Under the pieces are notes generated by a model. The model made no database searches, was not told where the DNA came from, and saw only the letters and a program-made list of their open reading frames with translations. The translations under genes were made by a program, and so were the position numbers. Shown piece by piece: positions 33,501 to 44,827 of a stretch of 64,000 nucleotides of DNA. This DNA comes from Heterotrichella gracilis (taxonomy: Eukaryota; Sar; Xanthophyceae; Tribonematales; Xanthonemataceae): NCBI GenBank assembly GCA_032358255.1, contig JAULBX010002225.1, positions 1 to 64,000 of the forward strand, in the 5' to 3' direction. How positions within the stretch are numbered: position 1 is the stretch's first letter; every line of letters starts with the position of its first letter.

Positions 33501-34971
33501 CCCAGGCGCCCCTGGCCCTCGCCATGTACTGCCCCTACATCCTGCTCCTGGCGCTGAACGGCATCCTGGAGGCCTATGTGCATGCTGCTGCCAGTGAAAG
33601 GGAGCTGTACTGGTGCAATGTGGCCCTGGTGGTGTTCAGCGGGACGCATGTGGTGGCGAGCGTGGTGCTGGTGGGGAGGTGGGGGGCGATAGGTGAGTTT
33701 TTTCTCGTGAAAGGAGGGGGTTGGGGTAAAATTGATTTTGGAGGCTTCTGTGTATGCAGCTGTAAGTGAGTGAGAGTTGTGTTGGTGCAAAGGGGTTGCC
33801 CTGGTGGTGTTCAGCGGGACGCATGTGGTGGCCAGCGTGGTGCTGGTGGGGCGGTGGGGGGCGATAGGTGAGTGTGGGTGTGGGGTATTTTCCTCAGCGG
33901 AGGAGGGGGTTAGAGTGGACAATTTGTTGGAGGCTTCTGCATGAGTAGCTGCCAGTGGGAGGGAGTCGTGTTGGTGCAAATGGGTTGGAGGGTGGTGTTC
34001 AGCGGGACGCATGTGGTGGCGAGAGTGGTGCTGCTGGGGATGTGGGGGGCGATAGGTGAGTGTGGGTGGGTTTTCTCCCCAGGGGAAGCGGTGATTGGGG
34101 TGGAATATTCCCACTGACATTACCCACTGACCCTCCACCCCCACCGCAGGCCTGAGCACAGCAGACGCAATCAACATGGCGCAGATGCAGGCAACATTAG
34201 GGGTTTAGGGTTATACAACTGTACCCGCGTCGTTAAATTACGAACTTCACCCCACCGCAGGCCTGATCACAGCAGACGCAATCAACATGGCGCAGCGCAT
34301 CGCATATTGTGGGGTGCTCATCGCTCGACGGGTCCCCGTCGAACCGCGCATGCAATCCCAGGGAGGCAATGCCAGGGGGGTGGCGCTGAGAAATTTCCTC
34401 CCTGATGCCAGGCTACTAGGGAGCCTAGCAGTTGCGTTTGGGATGACAGGTGGGGATGCGCAAGCAATCAGTTACTTACATGCATTCCAGCAATGCAACA
34501 GCTTCCATGTCATCTGCCTGGATTGTTGCCCTTACAACATGCAACCTCGTCAGAACCCCTACAGTGTGTCACAGCATTTCATAAATGAAATCCAAGAATA
34601 GCATTTAGTGTATTTTTTGTACCACGTCCGCCCCCACCCAACTTCTCCACCCTGCCTTGGCCGCGCCAGCCCCATCACCCCATGAGACCCCCTCCCCCAC
34701 GCATGCAGGCATATCCAACCACATCCTCCTCCACCCCAGCACACCCCTCCCCAATTTCCTGCAACCCCAATTCCAGCCTCTGCAATCCTGGCTGCTCGCT
34801 CTGGGATTTTGGGAGCGTGCGGGGATGCACATAGCGGTGGGGGTGGCGGCATTGGCGGGGGTGGGGGCCACCGCCTTCGCCACAGAATCGAGAACATTTC
34901 GGGAGTTCTTGGCACGCAGGGGGCAAGATCAGCCTGTGGCAAGCCCTGGCAAGAAATCGAAGGATACCTGA
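30516..34971 (+). CDS. RFT1: RFT1, ER lipid-linked oligosaccharide flippase family
   Basis: RFT1 family multipass ER membrane protein, needed for N-glycan precursor (Man5GlcNAc2-PP-dolichol) handling. Ten exons: 30516-30564, 30647-30726, 31307-31396, 31511-31664, 31908-32341, 32642-32741, 33100-33226, 33472-33692, 34261-34449 and 34709-34971, 568 codons plus stop with all phases matching; human RFT1 is 541. Family blocks: SRLITFSLNLLIVRLVTPEL, NTTILFLAREGFRRGCLRAK, SEPLYILAQSQLQFKLRV, SLTFSVQAVEKHFLAEGSKL, YGVVSNLGSLVVRTVFQPLE, NGILEAYVHAAASERELYW and TADAINMAQRIAY. The protein ends in a Lys-rich tail (SPGKKSKDT), fitting an ER membrane protein. Of two near-identical acceptors before exon 9, the second (34261) continues the family frame. 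TGTAA, a green-algal poly(A) word, lies 18 bases after the stop. Confidence 0.95.
30885..31260 (+). repeat. Echo copies in RFT1 intron 2, one with a hairpin
   Basis: 30889-30942, about 31003-31073 and 31130-31180 repeat the end of exon 2 (GTGCGCCTAGTCACCCCAGA region) with its donor. 31226-31260 resembles the start of exon 3. The middle copy contains a ~20-base inverted repeat (31012-31032 / 31037-31056, loop GCGT). CCCTAAA runs lie between the copies. Confidence 0.85.
32430..32495 (+). repeat. Echo of RFT1 exon 5 end
   Basis: Repeats CTTTTTGGCTGAGGG..CAAGCTGGT.ATGGT.AAC and CAGCTACAATCA from the end of exon 5 (about 32284-32341), with a short deletion. A comparable copy of the exon 6 end lies at 32843-32892. 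Confidence 0.8.
33775..34196 (+). repeat. Echoes in RFT1 intron 8, donor and acceptor side
   Basis: 33785-33875 and 33980-34062 repeat the last ~70 bases of exon 8 with donor (GGTGTTCAGCGGGACGCATG...GGGGGCGATAG|GTGAG). 34143-34195 is a near-perfect copy of the start of exon 9 with its acceptor, 110 bases before the real one. Confidence 0.9.
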
Positions 34972-35807
34972 TCTGCTGCAGCTTCTGGTGTAATTCCAAG
35001 GGTCAATCGTTGTGTGGGGGCGTTATCGGGCGGGGGGAGGGTGCAACAGGCTGGTCCAGAAACCCAGTTTTGCAACATCAGCAAAGGCCAATCTATTGTG
35101 CTGCACGTATGGACCCAGATAGATAGATCCATAAATACTCACGCAGCCTGTCCTTGAACAGGCGCGGTGGTGAAGGAAGAGGTTTGAGCGAAGAGAAGGG
35201 CTTTGCCTCTCTGTGCACTGTTTCCCCTACCATTACGTATGTACCCATCGATCAAGCGCGCGGGCCAACGATGGCAACCAAAAGCAAAGAATTCAAGAGG
35301 ACATATCGCTGAACATTTGTCAACTTGCAATTATGAATTACAATCTGAAGAAAGAAGTGAGAAAATAGTGTAATATTAAAAACAAATAATGCTTTTTTGA
35401 AGTTAGATCTGGGGCAATTTTCAAAGCCAAAGGCTTTATAGCTACAGCTACAGCTACATCGGCTTGAAACGTCCTGACCAGCCTTGACCTGGCATTTGGT
35501 TTGTCGTTTTTTCCTCGTGTACACTGTACTGAGCCACTTTAGAGTCGATTGCATGCATGCATGCATGCATATGGCAGCAGCTCATGACCCCGCGCCCCTC
35601 ACTATATACACGTCTTGACCTTCATCCCTGAAAGCTGCAACTTCTTGGGCAGCGGCCTGCGTGTGGGGTGTGGGGCCCCGTTTACCCCCGGAGATCTGTT
35701 GCGCCAAGGCAGCATCAAGGGGCATCCAAACGAGGGCACATACAAGACATACAGCGTGCTGAAACCTCCCGGGGACTACACAGCCACATATCAGCAACCA
35801 TCCAGAC
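34972..35807. other. Spacer, no gene
   Basis: RFT1 3' flank, then AT-rich sequence with a short AGCTAC microsatellite at about 35438 and a GCATGCAT run at 35550. No supported coding region. Confidence 0.4.
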
Positions 35808-37540
35808 ATGGCTTCGGGGGAGGGGTCGCACTCGACCTGCAGATATATCAACAGCCTACCTGACGACGCCCTTGCACAGGTTAGGGTTTATATTGCATGC
35901 TTGCTTGTTGGCGCTGCTGGTGCACTTTCTAGTAGAGGCACAGCTGTTCAAAGCAGCAGAAAGGCTGTTGCGCCTCGGGTTTTGCACCTACGCAAGTTAA
36001 TTATAAATAGTGTGCGCCCCGCAGAGGGGTCGGTCACCTACACCCACACCCACAGAAACCTACACCTACACCTCGTTGAACGCACCAGTAGCACTTTATC
36101 CTGCACTCTAGGGTTGTATCAACCCGTGCATTTGAGCTCTAGAGCGGCGCTGCAGCAGCTTTATTGTCCTTCCAATGCCGCAGGTGCTGCTGTGCTTGCC
36201 TATGCGCACGCACCTCCGCAGTGTGCAAGCACTGGCACACCCTGCTGAACCGCCAGGGCGTGCTGTGGGAACGGATGGATGGGCGGTGGCCCTTGGAGGG
36301 GCTGTTCAAGCGGCTGCGCTTCACAAGGGAGCTGGACCTCGCCGGGGTTTCCTCCCCCTGGGCAGACTGCTTGCGCATGGCGGCTGCCATGGCGCGTGCG
36401 CATGCTGAGAGGGTGCGCCTCTGGGTTCTGGACAGCAGCGATGTGTCTGTGGTGTCGCTGGCGCTGTTTGACACCCTCATCAGGCTCCTTGCCCGACTGG
36501 GCAGGCTGCGGGAGCTTACCATACATGTGGTCCCGCCTCCCCCTGCAGTGGATCCTGCAGCTGCCATCCGGCCAGCCACCATTGCCGGCGCGGAGTGTGA
36601 GCACTTGGCCCCCGCCTATGCACACCTTAGCCGCCTGACAGCGCTCACCAAGCTCTCCCTGAGCCTGGAGCAGGCGCCCGGGCCTGGCACCGCGTGCGAC
36701 TCTGCCTACCCGCTCCCGCACCTGCCCTCCGTGCTTGACGCCACGCTGCGCGTGTGCGCGCCGGCGCACCCCGACCCCATGACCCCACTCACATGGCGCC
36801 TACCCCTCGGCAATCTGCCCCAGTTGCGCAGCCTGAAGCTTGATGCGGAGAACGCTGAGCTGGCATTGGACCTGCGCCATGTGACTGCGCTCACTGCGCT
36901 CACCCTGGTGGTGCGCGACACTCCACTCAAGCTGCCCCAGGGCGGGGAACCCTGGTGGCCCGAAGCCCTGGAGGAGCTCACCATCCACGCTTCAATGCGG
37001 ATGATGCCAGTGGGCGGGGGGTTCCCAAGCGAGACGCCAATGGTGGCGCAGGAGGAGTGGGCTCGCCTGCTGCCCCCCGTGCGCAGCCTGTGCCTGGAAG
37101 CCTCTTGCATGGCAGCAGGGCGCCTGCTGCGCCACACACCCGCCACCGTTCAGCGCCTGAGCGTCACCAACACGGACCGCGCAACTGTGTCCTGGGTCGA
37201 GATCCCGGCCTTGCCCCGGCTGACTCGCCTGACTTTGCGCCACCTGACGGGGACATATCTTGTCGCGCCTGTGCACCCTGGCTTGGAGATCCTGGAGGCC
37301 CCAGCCAGCTTGAGCGTGGCTGGGCAGGGGTGGACAATACGGTTGAAGGGAGGTAGAGCCACGCTCACGGTGGAGCAGGGTTTGGATGAGCTGGAGATGG
37401 CTGGGCGGCCTGTGGAGGCGCTGGGGGCGGAGCTGGTGGCGGTGGTGGGTGGTGTGGACAGGCTGGCCGCCCTGCGGTGGGTGCAGGGCCATGTGCGCCG
37501 GGTCGCAGGCAGGGCGGTGGCGGTGCCGGTGGTCCTATGA
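35808..37540 (+). pseudogene. F-box/LRR-type gene, second subfamily (frame broken near 5' end)
   Basis: Exon 1 (35808-35879) encodes MASGEGSHSTCRYINSLPDD, the start of an F-box, and ends at CAG|GT. Exon 2 begins at 36184 (VLLCLPMRTHLRS), but the long open frame that follows (AVCKHWHTLLNRQGVLWER to 37540, about 440 residues) is in another phase. Compared with the copy at 54.6-56.8 kb about eight bases are missing near 36210, just before the VCKHW motif. From there on the frame is intact, with LRR-like blocks (LPQLRSLKL, LTALTLVVRD, WPEALEELTIHA, LPRLTRLTLRHL). Either it is a recent pseudogene, or translation starts inside exon 2 and makes a protein lacking most of the F-box. A host gene, not a mobile element. 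Confidence 0.7.
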
Positions 37541-38469
37541 CAAGTTATGACAGTGACGCCTCAGCACTGCCGTGGACATGTACTGAGTACCAGAATGCTA
37601 AGGCTGCTGCAGCCGCGCGGTAGCGGTGCAATTCCAAGAGTCGCTACTAGTGAGCGACTCAACCGCATCAGATCAGATTCTGTGTAGAAAGAAAGGAAGG
37701 ACGGGAACGCACAGAGGCGTAGGTGGGGGGCCACTGGCTTGCACCAGGGCACCACACCAGCCAGAACGGCTGGTCAAGGGTAGGCCTTGAGGCCTAATTA
37801 GCCAATGCCCGCAGGCATGTCATGCAAAAGGGTTGGGCGTTTAGTGTACACAGCATAGGAGCCTTGAATAGCAAGGAGTTGCGACTCAGGAATAAGTATG
37901 GTCATCTAATTTATAATAAATTGGATGTATCTATAATATATTATGGCCATTAGGATGATATTATATTGTCCTAACTGTACCCGGTCCAGCCATGTAACAC
38001 TTAATAGTCTAGGATGCCGTCAGCAACATCACCATGTTATCAATTGATATGATATGACACAATATGTCATATTGAATATGGATTAACATGTATTACAGCA
38101 TCCGATGTCGGAGTCCTGTGTTACAGTACAGTCACGTGACATTTGCATGCACACAAGTCACTTATAGTTACTATAGTTACTGTACTAAATTGAATGTTTT
38201 GTACCATTCAATGCAAATTTAAGAGTATATTACAATCCATCACTCCCAAGGTGGTGCACGACCAGACATGACGCGACCTCAACAAGGTCATTGACACCTG
38301 TCGGCATCCTTGACGCCCCACACCACACACCATGTTGCCCCAGTCCCCTCCTCCCGCCCCCCCCACACACGTAAACCAGATGCCAGCCTGGGCCTCAAGA
38401 CCCTCAAGGAGGGTTTAAGAGTCACACCCCTGCCACCCCCATATGACAGACACGCGCACAAACCCTAGG
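37541..38469. other. Spacer with dispersed repeat and AT-rich tract
   Basis: 37687-37774 resembles 53807-53910 and ends in the hairpin ACCAGCCAGAACGGCTGGT. About 37890-38250 is AT-rich, in contrast to its surroundings. No gene seen. Confidence 0.45.
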
Positions 38470-41400
38470 CTAGGGTGCGTAGGGCTTTGCCGGCATAGGG
38501 TTTGGGAAGGGCTTGGGCGAGTTGTCCCCTGCCAGCCCCCTCCAGTACTTGTTGTACGCGCGCAGTGCCATCTCACCAGTCCACACCTCGCCAGATTGGA
38601 GCCTGCGGAGCAAGAGGGGGAGTGGAGTGGGTCAGGGGGGGAAACGGTGCGGTGGGAGGGTGGTTGGGATGACTTCCAGGGCCATGGAACCCTTTCCCCA
38701 AGTGGCTTATGGCAAGAAACTGAGTAGTACTTTAGCGGACACACATCCCTTACAAATGAATCTGAGTTCTGATGCTATACGGAGCGTTTGGCAAGCATGC
38801 CGTGATGCCCGTCATTATGCATGCCGCATGATGCATGAGGTCAACCAACTACCGGGCAATTTACTTAAATCAATTGTAGTTGCTTATGATGTGAACTGCA
38901 ATTGAGTCATGAACTGTCACATGACAACAACCCCCCCCAACCCCACCGACAGCGCCATACCATTCTTCCATGCAAACAAAGTTGACACAACCATTCAAGA
39001 GCAACACCCACCAACCGGCACACCACCTGCCCCTCCCCACCTCTCCCAACCACATGACATGATCCACCCACCCCCCACCACTCACGTGACAGGCCGCGCC
39101 ACCCTTCCCGCCGACATCGCCACAAAGTTGTTCCATGCGAAGGGCAGGGACTCATGTGGGTTCATTGCGCCCACGTCCTTGAAGCCATCCCGGTTGATGA
39201 GCTGCAGGTGGGTGCGGTCCCCGGGACAGAGAAGCACATCGCCCTCATAGGCTGCGTCCACATACAGCCGGTCCACCTTCTCCTCTGTGCGAAGGCGGGT
39301 GAAAAAGGAATTGGATTGTGGTAGATTTGACAGGGGGTGCTGGGGTGCATGGATTTCTAAGGGGTTGTTGCAGGGTTTGCTATGGTTTTCTCCTCGACAC
39401 AGCCGCACGTCGCCCTCGTAGGCTGCGCCCACGTACAGCCGATCCACCTTCACCTCTGCGTGTGAGGGGGGGATGATGGGTTTTTCCACTGTGGTGTATA
39501 AAATAAATTCAAAGGGGTTCAGGTGGGGCATGTACTTGAGGGCGTGGGTAGGGTTTCAAAGTGGCCTACCTCCAAAGTACACGAAATCATCCTCCTCCAT
39601 GCGTAGCCGTGGCCTGAGCGCATCCACGCTGCTGTCCAGGATGTACTTGCCCCCCAGCCCCAGTATGCGCACAAACTCCTGTCTGAAGCGCAGGTCATGC
39701 ACGGCCAGGTGGGGCTGCAGCGCTGCGGTGAAGGTGAAGGGGCGGGAATCTGCAACAGGCGTGGAAATTGGGGTTTGAATAAGGGAGCGTGACTGGATTA
39801 AAAACGCCTTTCATGTTGGATCTAGAAAGTATTTCTTTTATGCATTATGTGGATTTGTGGTCGCACGTGTATGTTGTGCACCGCCAGGTGGGGCTGCAGC
39901 GCTGCGGTGAAGGTGAAGGGGCGGGAATCTGCACAGCAGAGGGGCATAGGCATGGGGTTTTAGATGTGGTATCAAATGGCAGCCCGCGTCTAACTTTGGG
40001 GCACAAATTTGCACATATCAATAGTACACTTTTTCCAGGATCTGATTCAACCCAGCCCCCACCTGTGTTCATGATGCGCAGCGTGCATCGCAGCTGGGTG
40101 CACCCCTCGTCCTCCCCTGTGTCCACGTCATCCGCCAGCCTTTCCTCCCCCTTGTCAGGGGAGAAGGGGTCCTCAGGGGGCTCCTCATACTCCTGTTTGG
40201 GGTAGATGCTGGGCATGTCGTCGCTCTCCATCAGAGAAACCTGTGAGGGAATGAAGGGTTTGCTTATGGGTTGTTGAGGTTTGAATAGGGTTTGGGTTGG
40301 GCTCCTCATATTCCTGCTTGGTATTAATGCTGGGCATGTCGTCGCTCTCCATCAGGGAAACGTGCAGGGGAATTAAGGGTTTGCTCAAAGGGTTGTTAGG
40401 GTTGTATCCAGGGTTTTGACGTGAGGGTTGCACACATCGCAAGGCCTTTGTTGGGGTACAATCGAGATCGTCCATTGGTTAATGCTGGGCATCACTTCTG
40501 TGTCCCACCTAGCCCATTGTAGCCGGGTTAGCAGTGCTGAGGGACTCCAGCGCAATGCAGAGTTGTTACCAGCCTGCAAAAAGTTAAACCCTACACCCTT
40601 GCACGCAGCCAAACTCACCGTGTAGAGCGCCTCAAAATCGTAGGGGAACACCTCGTACGACTCTGGATCAGGTTCTGCGAAGAAGCTGACTGTAGGTGCT
40701 GGGTCGGTGGCAAAACCCGCCGGGCCAACCCTGCTGTCTACCACTGACCAGTGCAGTCTGCGCAGGAACCCGTGGTAGGGAAGCGTGCCTGGGCCGTACT
40801 GGGGGAATATCACTGGAATGCCGCCGCTGCAGGGGAGGGAAGAGGGGGTGTAAGGGGGATGGGCCAGGGGAGGAGAGGTGCATGGCAGGGGGACTAGAAT
40901 AGGTCTAGGTTTAGGTCTAGGTCTAGTCCCCCTGTGTATGGTGTCAAAAAGGTGTGTATTTGTGTGTTTGTGTGCCTGTGCGGATCAAGAGCTGTTCCAG
41001 GAGTGGGGTGTGGGTGGTGAGGGGTGGGGGGTGGGGGGTGGGTCGTGGTGTGATGTGCACATGGGTGGCACACGAGACCAGCAAACAAACTCCAAGAGGA
41101 CTCGCCAGGGCACAATGCCACCCAGAGTGCTACCCCAGCTTAGCAGCTTTCAGGGGTCGAGGGTTCACCGTGCCTCACTTGATAGGGGTACACACCGTTG
41201 TGGTTGACATCTGGGCGCACATACAGCAGCTCACTACCATCATGGTAAGGGTTTAGGGTTTAGGGTTTATTGCGCCTCACTTGATAGGGTCCACCCCATT
41301 GTAGTTGACGTCTGGGGCACATACGGCAGCTCGCTGCCATCAACAAAGAGTTAAGGGTTGAGGGTTTCTATTCTAGGGCTTTGCGCCTCACTTGATAGGG

Positions 41401-43839
41401 TCCACCCCGTTGTAGTTGACATCTGGCCGCACATACAGCAGCTCGGTGCCATCGGGCTTCTTCCATGAAGTCACGCACGCGCCATGCAGGTATACCTGCG
41501 CGGGACAGGATGTAGGGTTCGAGCTTTCGGGTTCAGTGCACCTGTGCAGGGTTTTGGGGTTTAGGATTTGGGTCCAGGTCGCTCAACAAAGCCTGTGGTG
41601 ACCCTTAACGCAGTTGCCCCTCCCTTCTCCAATTGCACACAGCCTACTCAAACAATGTACCGAGTACCATAACACCACCTCCTGCGGGCTTAGGGTTTAG
41701 GGTTTACAATTCCGCCTCACCTGCGCTGTGGTGCCGCTAGGGTGCGTGAGGGTCACGTGCCCTAAGCCGTTCACCCCATCACTGAACGCCACCGCGCCCG
41801 CTATCCCGTACTCTGACTGGCAGTGGGCGGTGTAGGCGGACTGCATCGCCCTGCACCGGAGGGGTGTGGGGTGTGGGAGGGGAGGAGGGGGGTTGGGGTG
41901 GGCGTAGCCATGCATTCATGCTCTTGCATTGCAACCGCCTGTTGGCTAATGCTCTGTAGAATACCTACAAAGGATGACTGCTACTCTGGGTGTACTGTTG
42001 CAATGCATGTAACTATAACTAGCCTTGTCAAACCGCATGCAGCTGCAGTCACACCACTCTTGCATTGAAACCCTTTAGGGCAACTCTTGGCAAACAATTC
42101 GTGCCCAGCAACTACACCGCCTCTGGAAAATCCTGATTGGAAACCCTACACCCCCAGCTTTACCCTACCACTCATCACCTGGTGTGCTTGCCGGCGCCAC
42201 GAGTGGCTCGATTTGCAATAGCTTTTCTCCCTTGCCCAGGTCATCGGTGTGCTTAAATGCATGCCTATTGACTCACTCTACTCGGAACTCTACTCGGAAC
42301 GCCCCTGCCAAAATGCATGCAGCTCAAAACTACACCACCCATTACAAACCCCTGCTAGGGTTGCTCATAATTCCACAGGTTCAGGCATCTCACCGTTCAT
42401 CATCTGGTGTGCCGGCTGGCGCCACGAATGGCTCGATTTGCAGCAGCTTTTCTCCCTTGCCCAGGTCGTCTGTGTGCTTGAACTGTGGGTAGTTGAACAC
42501 CACATCAAGGGGGTCGAGCTCCTCCTCGTCATCGCTGTCTTCCTCCTCCTCTTCATCATTGTTTGGGTCCTCCTCCCCCTGGGAAACAAGAAAACAGGAA
42601 AATTAATAGTTATTATGCATTACATATTTTTTATAACCAGTGTGATAAATTGGAAAGATACACCACATCAAGGGTTTTCCAAGATTTGATTTGACAATCA
42701 CATTCAGGGAGCCCACCCCGGGTAGATGAGGTTCCCCAGTACCAGGGTTGCCCCGGGTTGCCAACCCGGGCTCATAGCTGGGGATCAATGTATATTGAAG
42801 GAATAAAGTTATGAACAGAAGAAGAAAAATCATTTTCTCCTCGCTGTCCTCCAGATAAATAACGGAAAGATAGTGAACAAAAGAACAGTATGTGGAATGA
42901 AAGGATACACTTGTCACCAAAAAATCTTATGAAAACACCCATACTCTTATCCCTGTCGCCAAAAGAATGACAAATTTGGACACGGTAGACGCTGAGAACT
43001 TGAGGAGGTGCATGGCGGGTGCGGGGTGGGTGTGGTGGTGGGGGAATTAGGGTTGGGGTACTCATCTCAGTGGGCCTAGGATTAGGGTATGCTGTTTAGG
43101 GTTTAGGGTTTGGCATCCTCACCTCCGAGGGGCTGGCAGCTCGAGGGGGATTCGAGGGTTAAGGATTTGCTGTTAAGGGTTTGCTGGTTAGGGTTTAGGG
43201 TTTAGCATTCTCACCTCCGAGGGGCTGGCAGCGGGAGGGGGTGTTAGGCGCAGGGAGTGGCGTGCGCCTGCGACGTCGGGGAGAGGGGGGGTTGCCAAGC
43301 GAGCAACTAAGGGTGGAGTGGGTAGTGTGTGGTGGCAGTGGTGTGTATCTGTGGCTGCGGCTGTGGTGGTGGTGGCTGTGGTGGTTGTGGAGGCGATGGC
43401 GAAGGTGGTTGTGTGATGCAGTGTGGTGAGGTGGCGTTGGGTGTGGTGTGGTGTGTGTGTATGTGTGTGTATGTGTGGGTGGGGGAAGGGGCTGCCTCGG
43501 CGCAAGGGAGGGAGGCTAGCCTGGTGGTGCTAGTCACAAGACCGAGGCCACTTTGCATCTGAACACAGTGTATACTTGCAACAGGGGTTGTGGTTGCACT
43601 GTGCATAGCTTGCAACGCGGAAGACCCCCAGTCACACCGCCTGAGGTACAGTGTACCAAGTGTGTGTGTGGGCACTGATGCAACGCCAACCCACCTGGTA
43701 TCCTTGAAAACGCCCCTCCTGGTATCCTCCCCGGCGCCCCAAACACCCGCACACCCCTTGGTAACGTGCTGCGGGTGGAAACGAGGCCGGCGGTCCGGTT
43801 GGCCAGCGGCGGCAGCCTGTGTGGCATGCATGCAGCCAT
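38470..43839 (-). CDS. Glucose-6-phosphate 1-epimerase family, plastid-type leader
   Basis: Aldose-1-epimerase superfamily, YeaD/glucose-6-phosphate 1-epimerase branch, which interconverts the alpha and beta anomers of hexose 6-phosphate. Ten minus-strand exons: 43695-43839, 43215-43267, 42394-42578, 41721-41850, 41392-41495, 40619-40826, 40063-40240, 39570-39749, 39086-39284 and 38470-38602, 504 codons plus stop with all phases matching. Blocks: VYLHGACVTSWKKPDGTELL, NGGIPVIFPQYGPG, YHGFLRR (catalytic His expected), AALQPHLAVHDLRF (second His), VDRLYVDAAYEGDVLL and NPHESLPFAWNNFVAMSAG. The N-terminus (MAACMPHRLPPLANRTAGLV, rich in Arg/Ser/Ala) looks like a plastid transit peptide, then an acidic segment. 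Exon 7 adds about 45 acidic residues (MESDDMPSI...VDTGEDEG) not usual for the family. Exons 1-2 rest on splice logic and phase only. Confidence 0.88.
39385..39480 (-). repeat. Acceptor-side echo of epimerase exon 9
   Basis: Repeats the start of the 39086-39284 exon with its acceptor (CGCCCTCGTAGGCTGCG..CAC.TACAGCCG.TCCACCTTC on plus). A similar copy of the exon 8 start lies at 39875-39935. Confidence 0.85.
40285..40372 (-). repeat. Acceptor-side echo of epimerase exon 7
   Basis: Repeats the start of the 40063-40240 exon (GCTGGGCATGTCGTCGCTCT then CCATCAG.GAAAC) with its acceptor. Confidence 0.85.
41165..41391 (-). repeat. Two donor-side echoes of epimerase exon 5
   Basis: 41170-41246 and 41275-41345 repeat the last ~70 bases of the 41392-41495 exon with its donor. 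With the true exon this gives three units about 105-110 bases apart. TTTAGGG runs lie between units. Confidence 0.9.
42165..42260 (-). repeat. Donor-side echo of epimerase exon 3
   Basis: Repeats about 85 bases of the end of the 42394-42578 exon and its donor (CGCCACGA.TGGCTCGATTTGCA...TTTTCTCCCTTGCCCAGGTC on plus). Short echoes of the 43215-43267 exon end are at 43112-43146. Confidence 0.85.
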
Positions 43840-44827
43840 GGCGGAAAACTAGACTGCACTGCCCAGAACCGATGCTTGGCGGTACGCGGCTGTGAAAGTC
43901 TTAGTATATGAATGAACCTAACGCGGACGGGTGGTAGGTTGGTCGCTGGCTCATACCCGGCTCAGTACGAGCACACAGCCATGCCGTTGAAAAACAGTAG
44001 TCGATTGTGTGCCCCTGATAGGAATACGCTTGGATGCTTCAGTAGCGTATGCCTGCTGCTAATATACGTATGTTGCTATTGAGTTAGTGCGCAACACGGG
44101 AGCTCGATGGCTGTTGGCAAACTCGGGGTGGGGGTGGCAGGGCGCATATGCATGCACGTGACTGCGGCTGCTCGGAACTCCGATGTGTGGCGCGGGCGCA
44201 AGCTGGTGCACGTACTTCTGGTGCAACGTGAATAAATGTCGAGTCTCTAGTACGGCTTGGGCACGATGGGCTTTTTAAGTGGCGAGGAGGTGCTGGCTGA
44301 GGTGCACACCCAAGTCGGGATTCTTAAAAAACAACGGGGATCATCAAAAACCCTACACCCTACAACATCATTTTAGCCCTCTAGCCTAGACCTGGGAACT
44401 TGGTTTTGGGTCATTATGGGCACTGCAAGCTCCCTTGCGCAACTCCCACCAGCCAAGACGCTCAGCCTTGATGTGTAGCACAGAGACCTCAGGCTGCGAG
44501 CCTTGAGGGTTCAAGTATTTGTTGGCAAGACACACTGTGCTAACTAATCTGCGGCCTAAATCCGGCCCGTGGCCCACAGTGGGCAACCCAACATTTCCTT
44601 TACTAGGGTTTATGGACAGTATTAAAGGAGGGAAAATGTATGAAAGATGATTATATAGAATGTCAGACAGCAATACTATTGGGGCTCCAAGCAGATGCCA
44701 CACAGAACCCACGACGTGAAAAGCATTGCCCAACCTGAGAGAACCACTAGCATCCTTTTCCAGCATTGTCCAATCATACCAATATCCATTAGTGTACTTT
44801 CAAGAGTACTACCAAGCAACTGCAGAT
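43840..44827. other. Spacer between epimerase 5' end and ankyrin gene 3' end
   Basis: Must include the epimerase promoter on its left part. No named motif or gene recognised. Confidence 0.35.

Noticed and set aside
36200-36769. 189-codon minus-strand ORF
   Set aside because: Shadow of the plus-strand LRR frame, which has the homology.
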